Counted from the first letter of the stretch, positions 19,446 to 28,210 are shown. The stretch: DNA of 64,000 nt from Aquimarina sp042434915 (GCF_042434915.1 NZ_CP170198.1:1488001-1552000), one strand, 5' to 3'. Notes: generated from the sequence alone by a model not told the origin. Translations and numbers: made by a program.

Positions 19446-20303
19446 TTATAAAACCATTTTTTCTATTGGGCATACCAATATCCCTTCTGCTCCTTCATTT
19501 TTTAACGCATCAAGAATATCCCAGAATTTATGTTTATCTACAACTGTGTGTATAGAGCTCCAACCCTCTTCTGCCAACGGTAATACTGTTGGACTGCGCA
19601 TTCCAGGTAAAATTTCAACAATTTTAGAAATTTTGTCATTTGGTGCGTTTAATAGTACATATTTTGAAGCACGTGCCTTAAGTACCGCTTGAATTCTAAA
19701 TTGAAGTTTTTTAAGAAGTACCTTATTTTCATCAGAAATAGTAGGAGAAACCGCAAGAACCGCCTCAGAGGTTAACATCACCTCTACTTCTTTCAAATTA
19801 TTTTTAAATAAAGTACTACCACTAGAGACAATATCACAAATTGCATCTGCCAAACCAATGTTTGGAGCTATTTCTACAGAGCCAGATATTTGATGTAAGT
19901 CTGCCGTAATACCCCTTTCTTTCAAATATGCAGTTACTGTATTTGGATATGATGTCGCTATTCTCTTTCCATCAAGATCTTTGATAGAGTTGTACTCAAA
20001 TTCCTTTGGAACCGCAAGAGATACTTTACATTTAGAAAAATTGAGACGTTCGGCAACGGTGATATCTTGTCCCTTTTCGACCAATACATTCTCGCCTATA
20101 ATAGCGATATCCACTACTCCATCTCTTAAATATTGAGGAATATCTCCATTACGCAAAAACATTACTTCCATGGGGAAATTACGTGTATCAGCTTTTAATT
20201 GATCTTTACCATTATCAATAGAAATACCACAATCTTTTAGAATTTGAACTGAATCTTCATTGAGACGTCCACTTTTTTGAATAGCAATTTTAATTTTTGA
20301 CAT
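19446..20303 (-). CDS. hisG: ATP phosphoribosyltransferase (long form with regulatory domain)
   Basis: This 285-residue enzyme carries out the committed step of histidine synthesis, joining ATP and PRPP. Motifs are MSKIKIAIQKSGRLNED, DIAIIGENVLVEKGQD, ATSYPNTVTAYLKERG and the PRPP loop DIVSSGSTLFKNNL. A C-terminal ACT-like regulatory domain (about 210-285) marks the long, hexameric form, which is usually inhibited by histidine. The frame is open 32 codons further upstream. That longer start would place the attenuator hairpin inside the coding sequence, so I chose the ATG at 20303. It is the first structural gene of the his operon. Confidence 0.96.
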   Translation of the reverse strand: MSKIKIAIQKSGRLNEDSVQILKDCGISIDNGKDQLKADTRNFPMEVMFLRNGDIPQYLRDGVVDIAIIGENVLVEKGQDITVAERLNFSKCKVSLAVPKEFEYNSIKDLDGKRIATSYPNTVTAYLKERGITADLHQISGSVEIAPNIGLADAICDIVSSGSTLFKNNLKEVEVMLTSEAVLAVSPTISDENKVLLKKLQFRIQAVLKARASKYVLLNAPNDKISKIVEILPGMRSPTVLPLAEEGWSSIHTVVDKHKFWDILDALKNEGAEGILVCPIEKMVL

Positions 20304-20340
20304 TCTTGTTGTTTTTATTAAGCTAATAGCAACCGAGTTA

Positions 20341-20375
20341 AAAATAAAAACCCGTTTGATTAGCTCAAACGGGTT
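20341..20375 (-). terminator. his operon attenuator (intrinsic terminator in leader)
   Basis: On the minus strand an 11-bp perfect stem (20365-20375 with 20349-20359) around a 5-base loop is followed by a T-rich run. It lies between the His-rich leader peptide and hisG, the classic position of an attenuator. Ribosome stalling at the His codons would be expected to favour an alternative structure that prevents terminator formation. I have not worked out the alternative antiterminator pairing in full. Confidence 0.85.
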
Positions 20376-20409
20376 ATAAAATATGATTGTTATACACACA
20401 AAATCATAG

Positions 20410-20466
20410 CTAACACGCAGGAGCGAGATAGTTAAGATGATGATGATGTACGTTTATTTTTTTCAT
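20410..20466 (-). CDS. hisL: his operon leader peptide (four consecutive His codons)
   Basis: An ATG at 20466 opens an 18-residue frame, MKKINVHHHHLNYLAPAC, ending in TAG at 20410. Four tandem CAT (His) codons sit about a third of the way in. The stop is 35 bp before the terminator hairpin that precedes hisG. This is the hallmark of histidine-dependent transcription attenuation: scarcity of charged His-tRNA stalls the ribosome and lets transcription into hisGDCBHAFIE continue. It is too short for routine ORF calling. Confidence 0.88.
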   Translation of the reverse strand: MKKINVHHHHLNYLAPAC

Positions 20467-20484
20467 TAGTCTTTAAATACAGTG

Positions 20485-20492
20485 CGAATGTA
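20485..20492 (-). promoter_or_regulatory. -7 box of his operon promoter
   Basis: The minus strand reads TACATTCG, close to the TAnnTTTG -7 consensus, 18 bp before the leader peptide start. Upstream is a T-rich stretch without an exact TTG. Its position just before the leader ORF makes it the likely start point of the operon transcript. Confidence 0.5.
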
Positions 20493-20586
20493 AAAAAAAT
20501 AAAAGATAAAAAGAATCTCTGACTTGTTTTTTTTCTGTGATTACCACAATTACGTAACACAATCAAATAGTTATCAATTCATAGGA

Positions 20587-20617
20587 TTGAAAAATTGAAA
20601 AAAAATTCCTACATTTA
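20587..20617 (+). promoter_or_regulatory. Promoter for the OmpA-family gene at 20641
   Basis: TTG (20587-20589) and TACATTTA (20610-20617) are separated by 20 bases, a good match to the Bacteroidota -33/-7 consensus, ending 23 bp before the start codon. Confidence 0.5.
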
Positions 20618-20640
20618 AATGCTCTTTTATCCATTAAACC

Positions 20641-21516
20641 ATGAAAACTATAATTTCATTTCTACTCTTTCTTTTATTTTCTTACATAGCACTTTCGATT
20701 TTCTTCAATTGTGACTGGTGTAATTATAGTAAAAATAATCAAAATCAGGGTGATTTTATTTTAAGTACACCAGAGGATATTGTCTCAAAGAAAGTAATCA
20801 AAAATTCTAATACGTTATTTATCCTCAATGATGCATCTGATACTCTATATCGTTATGAGGATACCTTGAAGGTACTCCCTAACTCTGACAGTATTATTTT
20901 GCCTCAAACATTTAATAATGTTGTTCAAGATTTAAAACAGTATCTCGACACACATCCCACAGCAGCTATACAAATAGCTTCTACTTTTCTAAATGAAGAT
21001 ACTAACAAGAAATCTGAGTTACTTAAAAAACGCATGTTACGTTTAAAAAAGAGGCTTACAAACGATCAGATAAATGGAAATAGAATATTTGTTGATTCAA
21101 CCTCCAATCGTAGTGGACAAGCGCTAGACATTCGATTACTTGAAATGGATGCTACCAAATTAAAAGCTTATGATGATAAAATAAGTAAGAAGTTACTCTA
21201 TTCTCGTTTTAATGGGTATCGGTTTAAACCTGATACAGCGCTTATTAACTATACCAAAGAACTTAAGTCCTATTTACAAAGACATCCATCAAAACAAATT
21301 TCGGTAACGGGTCACACAGATTCTATAGGAAGCATAAAAAATAATTTATGGTTTGGTAAGATACGTGCTAAGAATGTAAAGAAATATTTGATTTCCCAAG
21401 GTATTGATGAAGAAAAGATTAAAATCTATAGTAAAGGTGAGCAAGCCCCAATAGCTCCCAATGATACTGAAGCTAATAAGGCTAAAAATAGACGAATAGA
21501 GATTATTATCAACTAA
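20641..21516 (+). CDS. OmpA-family protein
   Basis: This 291-residue protein has an N-terminal hydrophobic segment (about residues 3-22) acting as a signal peptide or anchor. The C-terminal OmpA-like peptidoglycan-binding domain (about 195-291) shows FNGYRFKPDTALINYTKEL, ISVTGHTDSIGSIKNN and NRRIEIIIN. The segment at about 90-185 (TFNNVVQDLKQYLDTHPTAA) resembles a second, degenerate OmpA-like unit. It is likely envelope-anchored, binding peptidoglycan. It lies 12 bp upstream of a membrane/helix-hairpin-helix gene, probably in one transcript. Its exact role is unknown. Confidence 0.8.
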   Translation: MKTIISFLLFLLFSYIALSIFFNCDWCNYSKNNQNQGDFILSTPEDIVSKKVIKNSNTLFILNDASDTLYRYEDTLKVLPNSDSIILPQTFNNVVQDLKQYLDTHPTAAIQIASTFLNEDTNKKSELLKKRMLRLKKRLTNDQINGNRIFVDSTSNRSGQALDIRLLEMDATKLKAYDDKISKKLLYSRFNGYRFKPDTALINYTKELKSYLQRHPSKQISVTGHTDSIGSIKNNLWFGKIRAKNVKKYLISQGIDEEKIKIYSKGEQAPIAPNDTEANKAKNRRIEIIIN

Positions 21517-21528
21517 ATTTAACTTGCT

Positions 21529-22056
21529 ATGTTTACTTTTTTTAATGAGACCAACTGGTGGTGTCTTTTTTTACTTTTATTACTTTCTTTTATTCTAGGT
21601 TGGTTTCTATCCAAATGGGTCTACAATGAGAAAAAAAATATTAAGGTCTCATCAAGGCTGAGTCACACAAATACTAGCGACAATGAACAAGCAACCGTAG
21701 TAAAATCTACCTTTACTACATCTGAGACAATAGCGCCAGACCAAGGCTCTACAAACATAAAAGCTATCAAAACTCGTCATCGAAATGGTGTACCCGCTAA
21801 TGAAGAACTACCCAAATTAAATTTTGATCGTTTTGGAAAGGCTACTGCTTCAGAAAGAGACAATCTAAAGCTGATAAAAGGAGTGGGACCTTTTATAGAA
21901 GATAAACTAAATGGTATAGGTATCTATACTTTTGATCAGATTAGTAAATTTACTAAAGAAGATATTGATACGGTTACTCAATTAATTCAATTTTTTCCAG
22001 GTAGAATAGAAAGAGATGATTGGAAGCAACAAGCGATTGATCTTAAAAACAAATAA
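21529..22056 (+). CDS. Membrane-anchored protein with C-terminal helix-hairpin-helix-like domain
   Basis: This 175-residue protein has one N-terminal transmembrane helix (about residues 8-31), then a polar linker (about 35-110). The C-terminal segment (about 113-175) has LKLIKGVGPFIEDKLNGIGI and FTKEDIDTVTQLIQFFPGRI, typical of the helix-hairpin-helix domain often labelled a predicted flap-endonuclease-like or L21-like fold. Such domains can bind nucleic acid or protein; here the cytosolic or periplasmic side is not certain. It directly follows the OmpA-family gene and ends at a bidirectional terminator. I do not assign a function. Confidence 0.7.
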   Translation: MFTFFNETNWWCLFLLLLLSFILGWFLSKWVYNEKKNIKVSSRLSHTNTSDNEQATVVKSTFTTSETIAPDQGSTNIKAIKTRHRNGVPANEELPKLNFDRFGKATASERDNLKLIKGVGPFIEDKLNGIGIYTFDQISKFTKEDIDTVTQLIQFFPGRIERDDWKQQAIDLKNK

Positions 22057-22096
22057 AAATATCCCTTACTATTATAAAATAGTAAGGGATATTTTT
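22055..22096. terminator. Bidirectional intrinsic terminator
   Basis: A 16-bp perfect stem (22055-22070 with 22081-22096) encloses a 10-base loop whose ends can also pair. A/T runs lie on both sides. It lies at the stop codon of the helix-hairpin-helix gene and 17 bp past the end of the convergent prohibitin-like gene, so it can serve both. Confidence 0.85.
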
Positions 22097-22112
22097 ATTT
22101 GATAATCTAGCT

Positions 22113-22928
22113 TTATTGGTTCCCAAGAATTAGCGGCATACCATCTTTTCCAGAACCTATAACCACCACTTTACTATTGCTAGATTTAGCAAGTTCAATA
22201 GTAGCTTGTATTCCTTTTTCACGCAAAATTTTATCTGTTAGCGATGCACTAAGGATTCTATTGGCCTCTGCTTTCCCTTCTGCATCAATTTTCTGGCGTG
22301 CTGCCTCTTTGGAAGCCTTTGTCAATCGAAACTCATATTCTAAAGATTCTTGTTCTTGTCGTAATTTACGTTCAATAGCATCTTTAATAGTAGGAGGTAA
22401 AGTTACGTCACGCACCAAAATTTCATTAAGCTGTATATATTGATCGTCTACAAGTTTTTTGGTTTCTTCATAAATTTCTTGCTGTATTACATCTCGTTTG
22501 CTAGAATATAATTGTTCTGGTGTGTATCTTCCTACTACACTCCTCGCGGCTGACCTTATAGTTGGTAATAAAACGCGTGCTACATAGTCTTCTCCTTTTT
22601 GTTGATGAAGTAAACCAAGTTTATCATATTTAGGTTGAAACCATGCTGAAGCATCTAATTTGATTTCTAAACCATTTGATGAAAGTACTTGCATCTTTTC
22701 AAAAACTTCTTGTTGTCTCACCTCGTAAGTTATAACTTTATTCCAAGGGGCTACGATATGAAAACCTTCGCCAAGAGGCGGCTCATCTGTAACCACTCCT
22801 CCACCAAACGTCTTATATAAAACCCCAGCTTCACCAGAATTAATAGTTTCTGTAGATTTTGAGATAAATATGATGAGTAAAACAATAAATATAAGAATAG
22901 GAATTCCTATTTTGGGTAACTTTTCCAT
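22113..22928 (-). CDS. Prohibitin-like SPFH/Band 7 membrane protein
   Basis: This 271-residue protein has one N-terminal membrane helix (about 7-23), then a Band 7 domain (GEAGVLYKTFGGGVVTDEPP, SSNGLEIKLDASAWFQPKYD). A long charged helix follows at about 180-235 (RQKIDAEGKAEANRILSASL). This layout matches prohibitin-family proteins, which form ring scaffolds in the membrane and modulate proteases and membrane organisation. It lies 21 bp after the VWA gene and may be co-transcribed with it; its terminator is shared with the convergent gene. Confidence 0.88.
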   Translation of the reverse strand: MEKLPKIGIPILIFIVLLIIFISKSTETINSGEAGVLYKTFGGGVVTDEPPLGEGFHIVAPWNKVITYEVRQQEVFEKMQVLSSNGLEIKLDASAWFQPKYDKLGLLHQQKGEDYVARVLLPTIRSAARSVVGRYTPEQLYSSKRDVIQQEIYEETKKLVDDQYIQLNEILVRDVTLPPTIKDAIERKLRQEQESLEYEFRLTKASKEAARQKIDAEGKAEANRILSASLTDKILREKGIQATIELAKSSNSKVVVIGSGKDGMPLILGNQ

Positions 22929-22949
22929 AACAATGTATATAAATTTAAT

Positions 22950-24980
22950 TTAAATTTTTCCGTAATATTTTCTAAGAAACCATTCTAAAGTGAGGCTAAC
23001 AAGTATAATAAGCAGTAGATATTTCCAATCGATTAAAGATACAACATTTTCGCTGCTTTTTTGAATAGGTTGGTACCTTTGATCATTAACAAAATTAGAT
23101 TGTAAGAGTTCTGATTGATCTACAGAGTATATGGTGCCTTGCGTATGTTGAGCTAAAACTTGAAGTTTTGGAAAATCTGCATTCAAAAACTGTTTTTCAA
23201 CATCATACTGTAAAATCTTAAAAACTCCAGAGGCTTTTAAATTTTCTCCTTGAACACTCACCGTATATTCATAAGTACCCGGTTGTAAATTACTTAAATC
23301 AACTTGGTAAGAATTTTTTACAAGAATCATAGGTAGTACAAACTCCTCGCCATTTTCATTATTTTTCAACTTAATTTCTACAATTGCGCGAGCATCAAAC
23401 TCATAATTTTTTGTAAAGTACTCTGCACCAATAATAATCTGGGCATTACTATAATAAAAAGATTCTGCCAAAGTTATTAATCGTCGTCTCTTTTGATTTG
23501 ATGATAGATATTGAAGTATTTTGCTAAAAAAATCGTCAAAAGCTTTAAAACTATTTTCTTCTTTATAGTTGTGCATACGCCACTGCCAAAAACCTTCACC
23601 CAAAAGTATGGCTTCTTTAATATTTTGATATTCAATAGTAGCTAGCAAAGGTGAAGTTGTCGTTATCGAACTTATTTGTTTGTATAAAAGAATATCAAAT
23701 TTATTAGTAATAGTAAGTTCACCAAATCTACCTTGCAAAGGCGGAAATGAGTTAAAACCAATATCATCTGTCAAGAATGATTTGTAATTACTAGAAAATT
23801 GAGGTAAAAAATACTCAGTCTGTCGTGTTACATCATGTTTATAGTTGGCTTGTATTTTATTTAAGAAATTCCAATCAGTATGTAAACCTGTGATCGTAAA
23901 ACGATTACTATTTTTTTCTTTAAGTGTTTTGTAAATGTTCGCAAATTTTGAATTAGGCTGATACAAAATCACCATTGCATAATTGTCGATGTCTATAACC
24001 TGGTCTGGTTTTTTGATAGTTAGCCTGCTACGCTCATTACTTTCAACACTTTTTTTAATCGCTCCAAGATCAGGATGTATAATATCACTAATCAATAAAA
24101 TATTAGTCTTTTGATCAATGACCTCGACAGCAAATACCTGTTGATTATTTATACTATTTTTCTCGTTCTCTAGTGGAGATAAAGTAGCTGTATAGGTAGT
24201 TACTCCTATCTTATCGGCAGGTAGTTCTACTTGAATTTTTACTGACTTGTTTTGTTTATCAAATTGTAAATTTTTACTAGATAATATACGATTACCTTCT
24301 TTAATGTCCAATTGTGTCGTTATCGATAAATCTCCAGTATACGTGATCAAAACTTCAACAGGAAAATCATTTTCAAAGTATGCATATCGATTTACATTAA
24401 GTTGTTTAATTCTTAAATCTGCTACTTTTGAAGAATCACCTAGCATAACAGGAAATACTTGTTGTTTATACCTGGTGTTCGCAAAGTGATATGCGTTACC
24501 AACCGTTTGATTACCATCTGTCAATAAAATAATTGGCGCATTGACATTGCGATAAATCTGATTAAGCTCGGTCAGCGTCTTATCAATATTTGTTTGACTA
24601 GCTGTAAAGTCTAAAGAAACCGAATCCTGTAGTCCATCTGAAAAATTAAAATAAGTAATATCAAAACGTTCATTTAACTGTGCATTATCTTGAATTTTAC
24701 GTATAAATTCTTCTGCCTTTTTTTGATATCCAATATTCTGTATTGATAACGAATTATCAACAGCAACCAGTAAGCTAGGTGGCTCGGTATAAAAAGTGTA
24801 ATTTTTAAAAGTAGGATTGATTAAAAGTAATAAAATTGAAAAAACACTAATAAAACGTAAAAAAGCAAAGAACACATCTAAACGAGTCCTTTGCTTTGAC
24901 TTATATATATATTGAAACACTGCAATAAAAATTGCAACTAAAAAGGCGAAAACGATTAATAGTATAGTATTTGTTTGCAT
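22950..24980 (-). CDS. VWA-domain membrane protein of unknown function
   Basis: This membrane protein of about 676 residues has two N-terminal transmembrane helices (about 5-25 and 35-57). A von Willebrand A-like domain at about 73-240 carries a DxSxS metal-site motif (VDNSLSIQ) and ILLTDGNQTVGNAY. Ig-like beta regions follow, and a C-terminal transmembrane helix lies near the end (LLLIILVSLTLEWFLRKYYG). The central region (PHL-type LL.EGFWQWRMHNY) resembles the glutamine-amidotransferase-like fold found in similar large VWA proteins. An ATG four codons upstream (24992) is possible. No substrate is known. It lies upstream of the prohibitin-like gene. Confidence 0.72.
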   Translation of the reverse strand: MQTNTILLIVFAFLVAIFIAVFQYIYKSKQRTRLDVFFAFLRFISVFSILLLLINPTFKNYTFYTEPPSLLVAVDNSLSIQNIGYQKKAEEFIRKIQDNAQLNERFDITYFNFSDGLQDSVSLDFTASQTNIDKTLTELNQIYRNVNAPIILLTDGNQTVGNAYHFANTRYKQQVFPVMLGDSSKVADLRIKQLNVNRYAYFENDFPVEVLITYTGDLSITTQLDIKEGNRILSSKNLQFDKQNKSVKIQVELPADKIGVTTYTATLSPLENEKNSINNQQVFAVEVIDQKTNILLISDIIHPDLGAIKKSVESNERSRLTIKKPDQVIDIDNYAMVILYQPNSKFANIYKTLKEKNSNRFTITGLHTDWNFLNKIQANYKHDVTRQTEYFLPQFSSNYKSFLTDDIGFNSFPPLQGRFGELTITNKFDILLYKQISSITTTSPLLATIEYQNIKEAILLGEGFWQWRMHNYKEENSFKAFDDFFSKILQYLSSNQKRRRLITLAESFYYSNAQIIIGAEYFTKNYEFDARAIVEIKLKNNENGEEFVLPMILVKNSYQVDLSNLQPGTYEYTVSVQGENLKASGVFKILQYDVEKQFLNADFPKLQVLAQHTQGTIYSVDQSELLQSNFVNDQRYQPIQKSSENVVSLIDWKYLLLIILVSLTLEWFLRKYYGKI

Positions 24981-25040
24981 AGCAAGAAGCATACTAAAAG
25001 TTTAACTTTATACACGCTTCATCAAGTATTATGGTTAAAA

Positions 25041-25787
25041 TTAAGTAAGCATCCCACCATCAACATTTAAAACCTGTCCAGTAACATAAGTACTTAAATC
25101 ACTTGCTAAAAATAAACAAGCATTTGCAATATCTTCTGGAGTTCCCCCTCTTTTTAATGGAATCGCATTTCGCCAGCCTTCTACAACTTTTTCATCAAGT
25201 TTTCCTGTCATTTCAGTTTCGATAAAACCAGGAGCAACAACATTACTTCTAATATTTCTGGATCCTAGTTCTAAAGCTACAGATTTTGAAAATCCAATAA
25301 TTCCTGCTTTTGATGCTGCATAATTAGATTGTCCTGCGTTTCCTTTTAACCCAACTACCGAGCTCATATTTATAATACTACCCTTACGCTGTTTCAACAT
25401 TGTTTTTTGAACAGCTTTGGTCATATTAAAGACACTTTTCAAATTCACTTCGATAACTTTATCAAAATCCTCTTCACTCATGCGCATCAAAAGATTATCT
25501 TTTGTGATTCCGGCATTATTTATAAGAATATCAATGCTATCAAAATGCTCCAAAACACTTTTGATTAAATCTTGTGCCTCTTCGTAATTAGCAGCATTAC
25601 TCTGGTAGCCCTTGACCTTCACTCCTAGATCTGATAGTTCCTTTTCCAATTCATTTGCTGCCTCTACAGATGAACTATATGTAAATACTACATTTGCACC
25701 ATTTTGTGCAAAAACTTTTGCTATTCCTTTACCTATGCCGCGACTTGCGCCTGTTATTATAGCTGTTTTACCTTGTAAGAGATTCAT
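25041..25787 (-). CDS. fabG: 3-oxoacyl-[acyl-carrier-protein] reductase
   Basis: This 248-residue short-chain dehydrogenase reduces beta-ketoacyl-ACP in fatty-acid elongation. The NADPH-binding loop is TGASRGIGKGIAKVF, NNAG is present, and the catalytic Ser-Tyr-Lys lies in NMSSVVGLKGNAGQSNYAAS followed by KAG. The C-terminal GFIETEMT and VTGQVLNVDGGM are typical of FabG. It lies 73 bp downstream of the sucD terminator on the same strand. Confidence 0.92.
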   Translation of the reverse strand: MNLLQGKTAIITGASRGIGKGIAKVFAQNGANVVFTYSSSVEAANELEKELSDLGVKVKGYQSNAANYEEAQDLIKSVLEHFDSIDILINNAGITKDNLLMRMSEEDFDKVIEVNLKSVFNMTKAVQKTMLKQRKGSIINMSSVVGLKGNAGQSNYAASKAGIIGFSKSVALELGSRNIRSNVVAPGFIETEMTGKLDEKVVEGWRNAIPLKRGGTPEDIANACLFLASDLSTYVTGQVLNVDGGMLT

Positions 25788-25860
25788 GTAATCTATTTTT
25801 TGGCGTTGTTAATTTATGTTTATCAAATATAAGAATAACCTATTCGCTACCAATAATAAA

Positions 25861-25880
25861 CCCTGTGATTTCTCACAGGG
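25861..25880 (-). terminator. Intrinsic terminator after sucD
   Basis: A perfect 8-bp GC-containing stem around a 4-base loop (CCCTGTGA on one arm) is followed on the minus strand by TTTATTATT. It lies 26 bp after the sucD stop. Confidence 0.75.
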
Positions 25881-25906
25881 CTTATGTATTTTATTTCGGA
25901 TAAGAA

Positions 25907-26779
25907 TTATCCTAATACCTCTGCTACTTTTTTACCAATCTCTGCTGGAGAATCAACTACATGAATTCCACACTCTCTCATAATCGCTTTTTTGGCTGCA
26001 GCTGTATCTTCACTTCCGCCTACTATTGCACCTGCGTGTCCCATTGTTCTACCTGCGGGTGCAGTTTCACCAGCGATAAAACCAACTACAGGTTTTTTTG
26101 TTCCACTCGCTTTAATCCACTGTGCAGCTTCTGCTTCTAACTGCCCTCCAATTTCACCAATCATAACAACACATTGGGTTTCTGGATCATTAATAAGTAA
26201 CTCAACTGCCTCTTTAGTGGTAGTTCCAATGATAGGATCACCACCAATACCAATTGCTGTAGTTATACCTAACCCTTGTTTTACAACCTGATCTGCTGCT
26301 TCATAGGTAAGTGTTCCTGATTTTGATACAATACCAACCGTTCCTTTCTTGAAAACAAAACCAGGCATAATACCTACCTTAGCTTCTCCTGGAGTAATCA
26401 CCCCTGGACAGTTTGGTCCAATTAAACGACATCCTTTATCTTTAATATATTCTGCTGCTTTAATCATATCAGCAACAGGAATACCCTCTGTAATAGTAAT
26501 GATAACTTTTATACCAGCGTCTGCTGCTTCCATAATAGCGTCTGCTGCAAATGCAGGGGGTACAAAAATTATAGAGGTATCTGCACCAGCTTCTTGAACG
26601 GCTTGTTCTACGGTATTAAAAACAGGGCGATCAAGATGCGTTTGTCCACCTTTTCCTGGTGTAACACCACCAACTACATTTGTGCCATATTCAATCATTT
26701 GACTCGCGTGAAATGTACCTTCACTTCCTGTAAACCCTTGAACTATAATTTTTGAATCTTTATTTACTAAAACACTCAT
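25907..26779 (-). CDS. sucD: Succinyl-CoA synthetase (ADP-forming) subunit alpha
   Basis: This 290-residue subunit of the TCA-cycle enzyme converts succinyl-CoA to succinate with ATP formation. The CoA-binding fold has IVQGFTGSEGTFHASQMIEY, LIGPNCPGVITPGEAKVGIM and VSKSGTLTYEAADQVV. The phosphohistidine lies in MGHAGAIVGGSEDTAAAKK. The frame is open 12 codons further upstream, but the ATG at 26779 gives the usual N-terminus MSVLVNKDSKIIVQG. A -7 promoter box overlaps the longer reading and supports the shorter one. Confidence 0.96.
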   Translation of the reverse strand: MSVLVNKDSKIIVQGFTGSEGTFHASQMIEYGTNVVGGVTPGKGGQTHLDRPVFNTVEQAVQEAGADTSIIFVPPAFAADAIMEAADAGIKVIITITEGIPVADMIKAAEYIKDKGCRLIGPNCPGVITPGEAKVGIMPGFVFKKGTVGIVSKSGTLTYEAADQVVKQGLGITTAIGIGGDPIIGTTTKEAVELLINDPETQCVVMIGEIGGQLEAEAAQWIKASGTKKPVVGFIAGETAPAGRTMGHAGAIVGGSEDTAAAKKAIMRECGIHVVDSPAEIGKKVAEVLG

Positions 26780-26812
26780 TGCGTTATGATTTTTGTTTTT
26801 ATATGAAGTTCC

Positions 26813-26820
26813 CAAAAGTA
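26813..26820 (-). promoter_or_regulatory. -7 box of sucD promoter
   Basis: The minus strand reads TACTTTTG, a full TAnnTTTG match, 33 bp before the sucD ATG. It lies just downstream of the NTF2-like gene end, so sucD can be transcribed separately from the envelope gene run. Confidence 0.5.
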
Positions 26821-26855
26821 AGCTTTTGAAAACGATAGTTAAAATGAAAAATAAA

Positions 26856-27263
26856 TTATTTTGAAAGAAATGATTGCATACTCTCTGGAGTGTTATCTCC
26901 TTGTTGACTTATTTGATATCCTCTATATAACTTCATTTCCTTTAATTCCCATATGGCAATAAAATGGGCAATAGCCTCTTCTTTGTCTGGTTGCTCAATG
27001 ATATTTGCGAAATAGGTATATCGAATCGTAACGGTAGAGCCTTCTGATAATAAATGACTTATTTCACACCTGAAGTTCTCAAACGATGCCGACATTTCTC
27101 TAAACATGGATTGAATTCCGTTAAAATCTTTTTTATTAAAACCAAAACTGCTATTCCAATACAATTCAATTTCTGGATGTAAAAACTCTGATAACGAGTC
27201 AAAATCTTGAATCAAATTTGTTTCGTAAAATGATTTTACGATATCTTTTTCTGTTTTACTCAT
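26856..27263 (-). CDS. NTF2-like (SnoaL-type) protein of unknown function
   Basis: This 135-residue protein has the alpha-plus-beta cone pattern of nuclear-transport-factor-2-like proteins. It shows an N-terminal helix with VKSFYETNLIQDFDSLSEFL, HPEIELYWNSSFG, then paired strands (FRCEISHLLSEGSTVTIRYT, HFIAIWELKEMKLYRGYQIS). Members include small isomerases, hydrolases and non-enzymatic binding proteins; nothing here fixes the ligand. It overlaps the end of the lpxD-like gene by 8 bp, so it is translationally coupled to the envelope operon. Confidence 0.75.
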   Translation of the reverse strand: MSKTEKDIVKSFYETNLIQDFDSLSEFLHPEIELYWNSSFGFNKKDFNGIQSMFREMSASFENFRCEISHLLSEGSTVTIRYTYFANIIEQPDKEEAIAHFIAIWELKEMKLYRGYQISQQGDNTPESMQSFLSK

Positions 27264-28194
27264 TTTTTTTCAATTTTTCCATGATTTCGGGTATCAATTT
27301 GATAGCTGCAATTTCTTTATATTTTTTCCTAAAATCATCTGCTGGCGTCCCAAAATAACTTTTATGACCTTCTAATGACTTGCTAATTCCTGATTGAGCT
27401 GAGATTATTGCTTTATGACCAATGGTAACACCACTAGTAATACCCACTTGCCCCCAAATTGTCACTTCATCTTCGATAACCACGCAGCCGGCTATCCCTA
27501 CTTGTGATGCTATTAAACATTTTTTACCAATTATTGTATCGTGACCTACGTGAACTTGATTATCTATCTTTGTACCCTCACCAATAGTGGTATCACCACT
27601 AACGCCACGATCAATAGTACAATGTGCTCCTAAATCTACATTATCTTCAATCCGAATACTACCCCCCGACTTAAGCTTGTCAAATCCAGAAGGTCTATTT
27701 TTATAATAAAAGGCATCAGATCCAAGTACACTGCCTGCGTGAATTGTAACATGGTTACCAATTACGACATTATCATATAAGGTTACATTGGCATGAATTA
27801 TACAATTGGAACCAATTCGTACATTATTACCTATAAACACACCGGGCTGAATAATTGTACCTTCCCCTATACTCGCACTTTTGGAGACTAACGAGGTAGC
27901 TTTTTCAAAAGGCTTAAAATATTCGGTAAGTCGATTAAAGTCTCTAAATGGATCGTCTGAGATTAGCAAAGCTTTTCCATAAGGACACTCGACCTTTTTA
28001 TTGATTAAAATTATTGTAGCAGCACTTTCTAGAGCTTTGCTATAATATTTTGGATGATCCACAAAAACGATATCACCAGCAGTGACCACATGTATCTCAT
28101 TCATCCCCAAAACAGGAAAATCAGCATCACCTATATACTCACAGGATAGTATTGTGGATATTTGCTGTAATGTATGTGCTTGCGTGAATTTCAT
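27256..28194 (-). CDS. LpxD-like left-handed beta-helix acyltransferase (second copy)
   Basis: This 312-residue protein has an N-terminal LpxD-type domain (about 1-100: IVFVDHPKYYSKALE). A left-handed beta-helix of hexapeptide repeats follows at about 105-270 (SIGEGTIIQPGVFIGNNVRI, ITSGVTIGHKAII), with a C-terminal helix. Family members transfer 3-hydroxyacyl chains from ACP to UDP-glucosamine in lipid A synthesis. A canonical lpxD is four genes upstream (30998-32026), so this paralogue may use another sugar or acyl donor; that is inference. It follows efp by 16 bp and overlaps the NTF2-like gene. Confidence 0.82.
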   Translation of the reverse strand: MKFTQAHTLQQISTILSCEYIGDADFPVLGMNEIHVVTAGDIVFVDHPKYYSKALESAATIILINKKVECPYGKALLISDDPFRDFNRLTEYFKPFEKATSLVSKSASIGEGTIIQPGVFIGNNVRIGSNCIIHANVTLYDNVVIGNHVTIHAGSVLGSDAFYYKNRPSGFDKLKSGGSIRIEDNVDLGAHCTIDRGVSGDTTIGEGTKIDNQVHVGHDTIIGKKCLIASQVGIAGCVVIEDEVTIWGQVGITSGVTIGHKAIISAQSGISKSLEGHKSYFGTPADDFRKKYKEIAAIKLIPEIMEKLKKNE

Positions 28195-28210
28195 CGTTTT
28201 TTAATCCTTA

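Noticed and set aside
19446..20399. hisG with a 32-codon N-terminal extension
   Set aside because: The extension would translate through the attenuator hairpin and does not match HisG N-termini; MSKIKIAIQKSG at 20303 does.
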